NCBI GenBank assembly: GCA_937864975.1
Contig: CALMDI010000537.1
Coordinates: 1-6,752 of the forward strand
DNA length: 6,752 nucleotides
Source of the DNA: an uncultured Chloroflexota bacterium
GTDB taxonomy: Bacteria; Chloroflexota; Anaerolineae; Aggregatilineales; Phototrophicaceae
Direction: 5' to 3'
Shown here: positions 1 to 4,649 of the stretch, piece after piece
Layout: each line of letters begins with the position of its first letter
How positions within the stretch are numbered: the stretch's first letter is position 1
Made by a program: the position numbers and the translations under genes
The notes under the pieces: model-generated
Database searches by the model: none
What the model was told of the DNA's origin: nothing
The model's input: only the letters and a program-made list of their open reading frames with translations

Positions 1-49
1 ATTGGTGTTTGGCGACTTCAATCTCAGCGTGATACATCTTCTTTTTCAA
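1..49 (-). CDS. Possible 5' end of a gene cut by the left edge
   Basis: On the minus strand, reading out of the window, an open frame without stops follows an in-frame TAA. It could start at TTG (base 49), giving MKKKMYHAEIEVAKHQ, or at ATG (base 37), giving MYHAEIEVAKHQ. Purine-rich sequence resembling a ribosome binding site (GGGATTGGGG) lies just before the TTG. It would be the gene downstream of fabI in the same direction, 55-67 bases after the fabI stop. Only about 12-16 codons are visible, so neither the reality of the gene nor its product can be judged. Confidence 0.3.
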   Translation of the reverse strand, partial: MKKKMYHAEIEVAKHQ

Positions 50-104
50 GCCCCAATCCCTTTTACGGATAGATACTTAGTCTTGCTTTTTGGCGCTTCG
101 GTAC

Positions 105-908
105 TTATTCCAGCGCGCCTGCCAGTTCTTCTTCCGTCGCCGTCAAGCCGAGGATGTTATACCCCGCGTCGACGTGCATAATTTCGCCCGTTACCGCGCT
201 GCCGAGGTCGGACGCGAGGAACAGCGCGGCGTTGCCGACGTCTTCCTGCGAGACGAGCCGCCGCAGCGGCGCGGTGCGCTCCGAATACTTCAGCATGAGT
301 CGGAAGCCGGGTACCCCTGCCGCCGCCAGTGTCTTGATCGGTCCGGCGCTGATGGCGTTGACGCGAATGTTGCGCGGACCAAGATCGTTGGCGAGGTAGC
401 GCGTGATGGTTTCCAGCGCCGATTTCGCAACCGCCATGACGTGGTATTTCGGCATAACCTTCTCGGCGGCGAAATAGGTGAGGCTGAGTATGCTGCCGCC
501 GTCGGTCATCAACGGCTCGGCGCGCCTCGCCATCGCGATCAGGCTGTAGGCGCTGATGTCGAGCGCGAGCTTGAAGCCTTCGCGGGAAATATCCACGAAG
601 CGCCCGCCCAGGTCTTCGCGGTTGGCGTAGGCAACGCTGTGGACGAGCGTATCGATTTTCCCGTAGCGCTGCCGCGCCTTTTCAAAGACTTCATCAAGCT
701 GCGCGTCGTTCGTCACGTCGCACTGCTCGACAAAATCGCAGTTGACTTCCTGCGCCAGTGGGAAAACGCGCTTTTCCAGCATCTCGCCCGCGTAGCTCAT
801 GCCAATCGTCGCGCCTTCGTCATACAGCTTGCGGGTAATTCCCCACGCAATTGAGTTCTTGTTGGCGACGCCAAACACCAGCGCCACTTTGCCATCCATG
901 AGTCCCAT
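105..908 (-). CDS. fabI: Enoyl-[acyl-carrier-protein] reductase (NADH), FabI type
   Basis: Cytosolic short-chain-dehydrogenase-fold enzyme that reduces the trans-2 double bond of enoyl-ACP, the last step of each cycle of type II fatty acid synthesis. The 267-residue length is normal for FabI. The N-terminal nucleotide-binding stretch GVANKNSIAWGI (residues 13-24) is the FabI variant of the Rossmann motif. The catalytic pair has the FabI spacing: Tyr145, then Tyr155 and Lys162 in YHVMAVAK. The C-terminal part has the usual APLRRLV..EDVGNAALFLASD and TGEIMHVDAGYNI segments. The start is ATG at 908, preceded by AAGGAGA with an 8-base spacer on the minus strand; an in-frame ATG three codons later is less well placed. 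The gene is divergent from the dehydrogenase at 1062. Arg216 and Arg217 in the conserved LRRL segment are both encoded by CGG, which matters for the tRNA at 5472. This is a known triclosan/diazaborine target family. The assignment is secure. Confidence 0.96.
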   Translation of the reverse strand: MGLMDGKVALVFGVANKNSIAWGITRKLYDEGATIGMSYAGEMLEKRVFPLAQEVNCDFVEQCDVTNDAQLDEVFEKARQRYGKIDTLVHSVAYANREDLGGRFVDISREGFKLALDISAYSLIAMARRAEPLMTDGGSILSLTYFAAEKVMPKYHVMAVAKSALETITRYLANDLGPRNIRVNAISAGPIKTLAAAGVPGFRLMLKYSERTAPLRRLVSQEDVGNAALFLASDLGSAVTGEIMHVDAGYNILGLTATEEELAGALE

Positions 909-1061
909 AGCGTTGTCTCCTTGCGGTCGTCAGTATCGATAACTCTAACACGCGCCGGGGAACGAAGCTACGCGCCAGACCCGACAACTGAGTCGAGCCG
1001 TAAGAGGCGTAGTAGGATATGATAGAGCGCAGCCGGTCGATCCCACAGACAAGAGAGCGTC
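909..1061. promoter_or_regulatory. Divergent upstream region of fabI and the dehydrogenase
   Basis: This 153-base spacer must hold both divergent promoters. On the plus strand TATGAT (1018-1023) is a good -10-like hexamer 38 bases before the GTG at 1062, but no convincing -35 lies 16-18 bases upstream of it. On the minus strand GATACT-like sequence close to the fabI ribosome binding site is the only -10-like string, and it is weak. No operator with long symmetrical arms was seen. Promoter positions are therefore only suggestions. Confidence 0.3.
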
Positions 1062-2099
1062 GTGAACCAAACGAGCAATCAGCCGATCAACGTCGTCGTG
1101 GCAATGGATTTTTCGGATAAGCTGATCGACGAAATCCGGTCGGTGTCTCCGCGGTTGCGCGTCGAGCGGCAGTTCCCGAAGGTGCCCCAAAAAGTCTGGG
1201 CGAATACCGATATCCTCTACACCGGCAACCTCTTGCCCGATATTGCCGCCGCGCCGCGCCTGCGCTGGGTGCAGCTTCACAGCGCGGGCATGGATCACAT
1301 CGCGGATCACCCGATCATGCAGGCGAAGCAAATCCAGATAACGACCGCCAGCGGCGTTCACGCCACGCAAATGGCGGAATTCGCGCTGGCGATGATGCTG
1401 GCGTTCACGTATAAACTGCCGACCCTGTTCGATTTGAAGTCGCGCGCCGAGTGGCGCACGAAGCGGCAAGACGCGCCCGACGAGGACCTGTTCCAGCCGA
1501 CGGAGCTGCGCGGGCAAACGCTCGGCATCGTCGGCTATGGCAGCGTGGGGCGCGAGCTGGCGCGGATTTCCTGTGGCATGGGCATGGTGGTGCTGGCGAC
1601 CAAGCGCGACCTGATGAACCTGACCGATGAAGATGGCTATTACGAGTCGGGGATTGGCGACCCGACAGGCGACCTTCCGAGCCGTCTCTATCCGCCCGAA
1701 GCGGTTGGGTCGATGGCGCGCGAGTCAGATTTTCTGGTGGTGACGCTCCCGCTCACGGACGGCACGCGCCACGCGGTGAACAAAGCTATCCTGAGTGAGA
1801 TGAAGCCGAACGCCGCTCTCATCAACGTGGGGCGGGGTGGGGTGATTGACGAAAAGGCGCTGGTGGACGCGCTGATGGCAAAGCAAATTGCGGGCGCGGC
1901 GCTGGACGTGTTCGAGGAAGAGCCGCTGCCGCCGACCAGCCCGCTCTGGAAGATGGACAACGTCATCATCAGCCCGCACGTGTCCGGCGCGAGCGCGCGC
2001 TACCACGAAAAAGCGGCGGCGGTGTTCGTCGAAAACTTGCAGCGCTTTCTGGAAGGGCGCGCGCTGCTCAACCGGGTCAAGCGCGAGCATGGGTATTAA
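1062..2099 (+). CDS. D-isomer-specific 2-hydroxyacid dehydrogenase, NAD(P)-binding
   Basis: Cytosolic oxidoreductase of the D-2-hydroxyacid dehydrogenase family (glyoxylate/hydroxypyruvate reductase, phosphoglycerate dehydrogenase relatives), interconverting 2-oxo acids and D-2-hydroxy acids. 345 residues, with a split catalytic domain (about 1-105 and 305-345) around a Rossmann domain. The dinucleotide motif is GYGSVG (158-163). Catalytic residues are all present: Arg258 in NVGRGG, Glu287 in EEEPLP and His306 in SPHVSGA. An insertion of about 35 residues (about 181-215, KRDLMNLTDED...SRLYPPEA) follows the second Rossmann strand and is longer than in typical members; I take it as a subfamily mark. 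The start is GTG at 1062 with AAGAGAG about 4 bases upstream; the next in-frame ATG (codon 15) would cut into the first beta strand. Seven of 22 arginines use CGG, including catalytic Arg258. The exact substrate cannot be named. Confidence 0.9.
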   Translation: MNQTSNQPINVVVAMDFSDKLIDEIRSVSPRLRVERQFPKVPQKVWANTDILYTGNLLPDIAAAPRLRWVQLHSAGMDHIADHPIMQAKQIQITTASGVHATQMAEFALAMMLAFTYKLPTLFDLKSRAEWRTKRQDAPDEDLFQPTELRGQTLGIVGYGSVGRELARISCGMGMVVLATKRDLMNLTDEDGYYESGIGDPTGDLPSRLYPPEAVGSMARESDFLVVTLPLTDGTRHAVNKAILSEMKPNAALINVGRGGVIDEKALVDALMAKQIAGAALDVFEEEPLPPTSPLWKMDNVIISPHVSGASARYHEKAAAVFVENLQRFLEGRALLNRVKREHGY

Positions 2100-2105
2100 G
2101 CGATT

Positions 2106-2130
2106 AGCGGTCAGCGGTCAGCTTTCAGCT
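2106..2130. repeat. Heptameric tandem microrepeat AGCGGTC
   Basis: Three heptamers plus a partial unit run head to tail: AGCGGTC (2106-2112), AGCGGTC (2113-2119), AGCTTTC (2120-2126), AGCT (2127-2130). It begins six bases after the dehydrogenase stop. The heptamer period is shared with the other small repeats in this window at 2647 and 4115. Heptameric intergenic repeats of this kind are known in cyanobacteria (STRR elements) and I have seen similar GGTCAGC strings in other bacteria. No function is inferred. Confidence 0.6.
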
Positions 2131-2145
2131 AAAGAAAAAGAGTTA

Positions 2146-2226
2146 ACGCAAAGGCGCAGAGGGCGCAAAGACGCAAAGAAAATTATGAAAAATATCCCTT
2201 GCGACCTTGCTCCTTTGCAACTTTGC
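2146..2226. repeat. GCAAAG octamer repeat with an inverted copy (interspersed element)
   Basis: Four octamers run almost head to tail: ACGCAAAG (2146-2153), GCGCAGAG (2154-2161), one extra G, GCGCAAAG (2163-2170), ACGCAAAG (2171-2178). Bases 2165-2178 are then complementary, 12 of 14 positions, to 2213-2226 (CTTTGC-AA-CTTTGC), so transcripts could form a stem over a 34-base loop. Strings of the form GCAAAGACGCAAAG are, from memory, widely dispersed between genes in many unrelated bacteria and often produce spurious small ORFs, as they do here. It is a non-coding interspersed element; its mobility is unknown. Confidence 0.55.
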
Positions 2227-2248
2227 ATTTGACTCGCGCGTATACAAT
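2222..2248 (+). promoter_or_regulatory. Weak candidate promoter for the helical protein gene
   Basis: TACAAT (2243-2248) is a reasonable -10 hexamer and TTTGCA (2222-2227) a poor -35, with a 15-base spacer that is shorter than ideal. The -35 lies inside the right arm of the GCAAAG element. If used, it would give a leader of about 60 bases containing a small CCGGG/CCCGG hairpin (2256-2271). Low certainty. Confidence 0.25.
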
Positions 2249-2313
2249 AAGTGTACCGGGATGGCACCCGGACGCAGATCGTTCGCTAGAGAGTTTGAGG
2301 GAAAACAACCAAC

Positions 2314-2628
2314 ATGAACGACAATCATGTCCCCCGTTTGGAAGCGCCGGACGACGAGCCGCGCGCCCGCAACGTATTCGACACGTTTCTGAATCATCAG
2401 AAGCGCGCCGCCGACGAAGCGAGTAAGGCGCTCGACGCGCTGATCCCGCCCGGTTTCAAGGAGCACGGCGCGGAAGCCGGACGCGAGTTCGTCAAGGGTT
2501 TCAAGGTGCTGGTGGACGCGGCGATCAACGAGCTTGAGAAGGTGAGCAAGGAGATCGAGAAGCGGTCGGATGAGAGCGACCGTCCTTCGACCACCGGACC
2601 GACGAAGGTGAAGGTACAGGTGGAATAG
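2314..2628 (+). CDS. Small helical protein of unknown function
   Basis: 104 residues, not recognised. The sequence is charged and almost wholly helix-forming: residues about 20-45 (NVFDTFLNHQKRAADEASKA), a proline break at 45-46 (LIPPGFKEHG), then a long amphipathic stretch about 52-90 (REFVKGFKVL...EVSK-like heptads ending in KEIEKR) that could be a coiled coil. The tail is polar with Pro and Thr. No signal peptide, membrane segment or cysteine. The start ATG at 2314 has GAGGGA at 2297-2302, an 11-base spacer that is somewhat long. GC and codon choice match the high-GC neighbours, and the reading frame closes 63 bases before a strong terminator, so it is probably a real single-gene transcript. 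A helical regulatory or structural small protein is the most that can be said. Confidence 0.7.
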   Translation: MNDNHVPRLEAPDDEPRARNVFDTFLNHQKRAADEASKALDALIPPGFKEHGAEAGREFVKGFKVLVDAAINELEKVSKEIEKRSDESDRPSTTGPTKVKVQVE

Positions 2629-2646
2629 CCGCGCTTCGCGCGCAGG

Positions 2647-2674
2647 TGTGAGGAATGAGGGTTGAGGATTGAGT
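2647..2674. repeat. Heptameric tandem microrepeat NNTGAGG
   Basis: Four units of exactly seven bases: TGTGAGG, AATGAGG, GTTGAGG, ATTGAGT. They lie between the stop of the helical protein gene and its terminator. The pattern NNTGAGG recurs in degraded form at 4115-4142. It resembles the heptameric STRR class described in cyanobacteria. Confidence 0.6.
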
Positions 2675-2691
2675 AAACCCCTCACCCCCAA

Positions 2692-2724
2692 CCCCCTCTC
2701 CCACTCAGGGAGAGGGGGCTTTTT
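2692..2724 (+). terminator. Rho-independent terminator
   Basis: A perfect 11-bp stem (CCCCCTCTCCC at 2692-2702 with GGGAGAGGGGG at 2708-2718), loop ACTCA, then CTTTTT (2719-2724). It ends transcription of the small helical protein gene. The preceding CCCTCACCCCCAA string together with this hairpin resembles a GC-rich intergenic repeat I recall from many bacterial genomes, so the terminator may be part of a dispersed repeat family. Confidence 0.85.
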
Positions 2725-2762
2725 GTCTCTATGACAAAGGTGATCGGCGGCGAGATGCCATT

Positions 2763-3299
2763 ATGCGTCGCGCCGTGTTTTTAGACCTCAACGGCACGCT
2801 GGTGATGCCCGTTCAGGTGAACGTGCCTGCTGAATATACGCCGATTGCCGGGAGCATCGAGGCGGTTCGCCTGCTGAACAAAGCGGGTTTTCTTTGCCCC
2901 GTCGTGACGGTGCAGTCTCGCATCGAACGAGGCGTCTATTCCGAACACACCTTTCGTGATTGGTTTCAGACGCTTCAACGGCAATTTTCGGAGGGCGGAG
3001 CCGAACTGCTGGGTCCCTACCTCTGCCCGCACAGCTCCAGAGCAGGATGCGACTGCCACAAACCCAAGCCGACTCTCTACCGGGACGCAGCACGCGACTG
3101 GGAGATTGATTGCGCCCGTTCGTACGTGGTCGGGGACACACTGGACGATATTCGCGCGGGGAGTGCCATCGGCGCGCAAAGCTGCCTTGTGCTCACCGGC
3201 TGGGCGTCGAGATACGTGGATGCGTTCGGTCACGAAGCCGCGTTCGTGGACGCGGATATCTTGACAGTGGCAAAGTGGATACTGCGGATTGCGTCATGA
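2763..3299 (+). CDS. HAD-superfamily phosphatase, GmhB/HisB-N type, with Asn in motif I
   Basis: 178 residues, the length of D-glycero-D-manno-heptose 1,7-bisphosphate phosphatase (GmhB), a cytosolic HAD enzyme of heptose nucleotide synthesis. Motif I is FLDLNGTL: nucleophile Asp8 is present, but the usual second Asp (general acid/base, DxD) is Asn10. Motif II is VVTVQSRIERG (Thr49, Gln51), close to the GmhB VTNQSGIARG pattern. The GmhB-type zinc site is kept: Cys88, His90, Cys96, Cys98 in CPH..AGCDCHKPKP, followed by motif III Lys100. Motif IV is VVGDTLDDI (Asp125, Asp128, Asp129). The start ATG at 2763 has only a weak upstream ribosome binding site (AGG about 20 bases away, GGCGGCGAG nearer), and no other in-frame start is better. 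Its 3' end overlaps the potassium channel gene. Substrate unknown; the Asn may lower or alter activity. Confidence 0.85.
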   Translation: MRRAVFLDLNGTLVMPVQVNVPAEYTPIAGSIEAVRLLNKAGFLCPVVTVQSRIERGVYSEHTFRDWFQTLQRQFSEGGAELLGPYLCPHSSRAGCDCHKPKPTLYRDAARDWEIDCARSYVVGDTLDDIRAGSAIGAQSCLVLTGWASRYVDAFGHEAAFVDADILTVAKWILRIAS

Positions 3300-4019
3300 C
3301 GACGGAGGCTGTTCGTCGTTACGGTGCCTGAATTGCCTGGTGAGTGCCGCTGCCAGCAAGGCAGAGGGGACGGACACAAAGCCCAGTCCGATCAGCAGCA
3401 GAAAGAACGTGAATAATTTGCCCCCCGCCGTGATGGGAAAAATATCGCCATAGCCAACGGTCGTCAGGGTCGCAATCGCCCACCACATCGAGTCGATGAC
3501 GGAACGAAACTTCTCCGGTTGTGCCTGATTTTCAAAATAGTAGATGCCAATCGAGGACAGATAGATCAACAGGAGTGTGAACACGACGTACAGGATCAAT
3601 TCTTCTTTGATGTCGTCAACCGCCCGCTTCAAACGGTTCAGCGCGTGCGTGTAGCGAGTGAGCTTGAACAGTCGCAGCAGCCGGAACAGTCGAAAAATCC
3701 TGACGAAACGCAGGTCAACCACTCCGAGCGTCAGAAAGAAGGGGAGAATCGACAGGAGATCGATGATTCCGTAAAAACTGAAGATGTACGCCCGTTTGCT
3801 GCCTGCGGCGGCGAAGCGCAGTACGTACTCTACGGTAAAGAAAATAATAATGACAGCCTCTGCCAGTTCAAAGAAAGGAGCATAGCTTGCCAGTTCCGGG
3901 ACAGTTTCGAGCGTGAAGAGAATCAGGGATAAGGCGATGACTGCCTGGGTCACGAGGTCAAAATACTTCCCGGCACGCGTATTTTTATCGGTGACAAGCG
4001 AGCTTAGCCACGTGTGCAT
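3294..4019 (-). CDS. Voltage-gated potassium channel, six transmembrane helices
   Basis: Inner-membrane K+ channel subunit of 241 residues, expected to form tetramers. S1 about 19-40, S2 about 49-70, S3 about 79-100. S4 carries a textbook voltage-sensor ladder with a basic residue at every third position: Arg104, 107, 110, 113, 116, Lys119, Arg122. S5 about 140-162, pore helix about 173-185, selectivity filter TTVGYGD (186-192), S6 about 199-225. The protein ends shortly after S6 with a short hydrophilic tail, so there is no RCK or cyclic-nucleotide domain and gating is expected to rest on voltage. The start ATG at 4019 has AGGAAGGG about 4-5 bases upstream on the minus strand. Convergent with the HAD phosphatase, sharing the last six bases. 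A TACCTG/CAGGTA dyad lies 83-96 bases upstream of the start. Confidence 0.93.
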   Translation of the reverse strand: MHTWLSSLVTDKNTRAGKYFDLVTQAVIALSLILFTLETVPELASYAPFFELAEAVIIIFFTVEYVLRFAAAGSKRAYIFSFYGIIDLLSILPFFLTLGVVDLRFVRIFRLFRLLRLFKLTRYTHALNRLKRAVDDIKEELILYVVFTLLLIYLSSIGIYYFENQAQPEKFRSVIDSMWWAIATLTTVGYGDIFPITAGGKLFTFFLLLIGLGFVSVPSALLAAALTRQFRHRNDEQPPSS

Positions 4020-4101
4020 TTCGCCCTTCCTGTTGAGGCAATAGCATGACAGCGAGCGGCGACATCCCCTCTAAGGATATGCACAATTCAAAATTTGGTT
4101 T

Positions 4102-4115
4102 TACCTGGACAGGTA
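4102..4115. promoter_or_regulatory. Operator-like dyad upstream of the channel gene
   Basis: Perfect inverted repeat TACCTG-GA-CAGGTA (6-bp arms, 2-base spacer), 83 bases upstream of the channel start codon, next to an AT-rich AAAATTTGGTTTTA stretch. It looks like a dimeric repressor site. No regulator gene for it is identified, and a 12-base dyad can occur by chance. Confidence 0.3.
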
Positions 4116-4142
4116 CGGAGGTTCGAGGACTGAGTGAAGTTG
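4115..4142. repeat. Degenerate heptamer repeat related to that at 2647
   Basis: Successive heptamers ACGGAGG (4115-4121), TTCGAGG (4122-4128), ACTGAGT (4129-4135) and GAAGTTG (4136-4142). The middle units match GTTGAGG and ATTGAGT at 2661-2674 with small changes, and in both places the repeat is followed by CCCCTC and a hairpin. The two sites look like diverged copies of one composite element. Confidence 0.45.
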
Positions 4143-4170
4143 AAAGCCCCTCTCGCGTGAGAAGGGCTTT
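4143..4170. terminator. Bidirectional terminator-like hairpin
   Basis: AAAGCCC (4143-4149) pairs with GGGCTTT (4164-4170); after one C/A mismatch, TCTC (4151-4154) pairs with GAGA (4159-4162) over the loop GCGT. The A/T flanks give short T tracts on both strands. It lies between the channel gene and the small frameshifted gene at 4243-4369 and could end leftward transcription from the latter before it enters the channel leader. Confidence 0.55.
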
Positions 4171-4196
4171 ATGTGTGGCGACTATGCACTTGACGC

Positions 4197-4240
4197 ACCC
4201 ACGCCCCTAACGTTCGCCTGAGAGCATCGGAGGCGTGGGT
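4197..4240. other. Stem-loop just after the small minus-strand gene
   Basis: ACCCACGCC (4197-4205) pairs perfectly with GGCGTGGGT (4232-4240), and after a bulged A, CC (4206-4207) can pair with GG (4229-4230), leaving a loop of about 21 bases. On the minus strand it starts 2 bases after the TAG at 4243-4245, as a terminator or 3' stabilising stem would. No T tract follows, so it is not a classical intrinsic terminator. Confidence 0.4.
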
Positions 4241-4242
4241 TT

Positions 4243-4369
4243 CTATTCGTCGGTTTTGTCGGGTTTCTTGCGCTTCTTTTTCTTTTCCTCTGGTGGCTAT
4301 CGGCGGGGTGTCTAGTAAGCCCCGTAGCGCTTCCTCAAAGGTCAGGGGGTAGAGAGGAGACAGGCTCAT
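4243..4369 (-). pseudogene. Small lysine-rich-tail protein gene, apparently frameshifted
   Basis: From ATG at 4369 the minus strand reads MSLSPLYPLTFEEALRGL then LDTPP, a plausible protein start. In that frame the continuation is an odd Arg/Gln/Glu mixture that runs on to 4169. In the frame one base ahead, immediately after the PP codons and the four bases ATAG, the sequence reads PPEEKKKKRKKPDKTDE and a TAG stop at 4243-4245. One extra base therefore separates two parts that fit together as a 41-42 residue protein: a short acidic-amphipathic head, a proline hinge and a basic tail. Total span is 127 bases, i.e. 42 codons plus one. The upstream ribosome binding site is weak (GGAAA). I do not know its function. 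It could be a decayed gene, a sequencing/assembly indel, or less likely a programmed +1 frameshift. Confidence 0.4.
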
Positions 4370-4511
4370 TGCGTTTCCGATTTTTTGGCTCTTTCGTTGT
4401 GTTATTTTCGTCTGTCATTACCCCCCTTTTTGGACTTCTTTGCACATGCTGTGTGTCGTGTGTGGGCTATATATGTGTGATATGTGGGTGTATTGTGTGC
4501 GTACTGTGTGA

Positions 4512-4524
4512 TTTAGCGGCTAAA
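4512..4524. promoter_or_regulatory. Operator-like dyad TTTAGC-G-GCTAAA
   Basis: Perfect 6-bp inverted repeat with a one-base spacer, 106 bases upstream of the winged-helix gene's ribosome binding site. The GCTAA/TTAGC half-site recurs at the start codon of that gene (4626-4649), which suggests a shared DNA-binding protein, possibly the winged-helix product itself. This is inference. Confidence 0.35.
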
Positions 4525-4559
4525 CGGCTTGCGGTTCTGAAATTACCATTTGCGACTAC

Positions 4560-4589
4560 TTGCAATTTTCCCCGCAGGTATGGTAGCAT
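4560..4589 (+). promoter_or_regulatory. Candidate promoter of the winged-helix gene
   Basis: TTGCAA (4560-4565) and TAGCAT (4584-4589) are separated by 18 bases and each matches the sigma-70 consensus at four of six positions. Transcription would start near 4597, giving a leader of about 35 bases that contains the strong ribosome binding site at 4618-4624. Confidence 0.3.
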
Positions 4590-4617
4590 ATCGCATAGGG
4601 TAAACATCATAGTATCT

Positions 4618-4649
4618 GAGGTGACCGCTAATGGCTAACACAGTTAGCG
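4618..4649 (+). promoter_or_regulatory. Ribosome binding site and nested dyads over the start codon
   Basis: GAGGTGA (4618-4624) is a strong Shine-Dalgarno sequence six bases before ATG 4631 and fixes the start. Around the ATG, CGCTAA (4626-4631) can pair with TTAGCG (4644-4649), and GCTAAC (4634-4639) with GTTAGC (4643-4648, loop ACA). The two pairings overlap and are mutually exclusive in RNA; the first would bury the start codon. As DNA the same half-sites could be an operator. Confidence 0.4.

Larger units (their letters stand above)
4370..4630. other. Low-GC leader region with TG-rich low-complexity tract
   Basis: About 260 bases without a credible gene, upstream of the winged-helix gene. 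It contains a pyrimidine-rich part (4411-4440, with CCCCCCTTTTT), a tract from about 4447 to 4512 made of imperfect TG dinucleotide runs (GTGTGTCGTGTGTGGG and similar), a dyad at 4512-4524, and a candidate promoter at 4560-4589. The frame open across it from TTG at 4369 encodes a cysteine/valine-rich hydrophobic peptide that simply follows the TG bias, so I do not call it a gene. Confidence 0.5.

Noticed and set aside
90..854. Plus-strand 254-residue frame opposite fabI
   Set aside because: Arg/Ala-rich shadow of the clearly real fabI gene on the other strand; typical of high-GC coding DNA.
945..1517. Minus-strand 190-residue frame
   Set aside because: Lies opposite the dehydrogenase and has a low-complexity Arg/His-rich composition; a shadow.
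1888..2232. Plus-strand 114-residue frame overlapping the dehydrogenase end and the repeat region
   Set aside because: Its first half is the dehydrogenase in another frame and its second half (LTQRRRGRKDAKK) is the usual false peptide made by the GCAAAG repeat.
2143..2691. Minus-strand 182-residue frame
   Set aside because: Spans repeats, a gene on the other strand and part of the heptamer repeat; no family features.
2781..3233. Minus-strand frames opposite the HAD phosphatase
   Set aside because: The plus strand carries all HAD motifs; these are shadows.
4169..4369. Full 66-residue minus-strand frame as an intact protein
   Set aside because: After residue 23 the composition becomes random-looking, and a better ending lies in the next frame; I annotate it as a frameshifted gene instead.
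4369..4638. Plus-strand 89-residue frame from TTG with an AGGAGA upstream
   Set aside because: The hydrophobic Cys/Val-rich product merely follows the TG-rich tract, and the apparent ribosome binding site is the complement of the small gene's Ser/Pro/Leu codons. Not convincing, though the SD-like spacing of 8 bases was noted.
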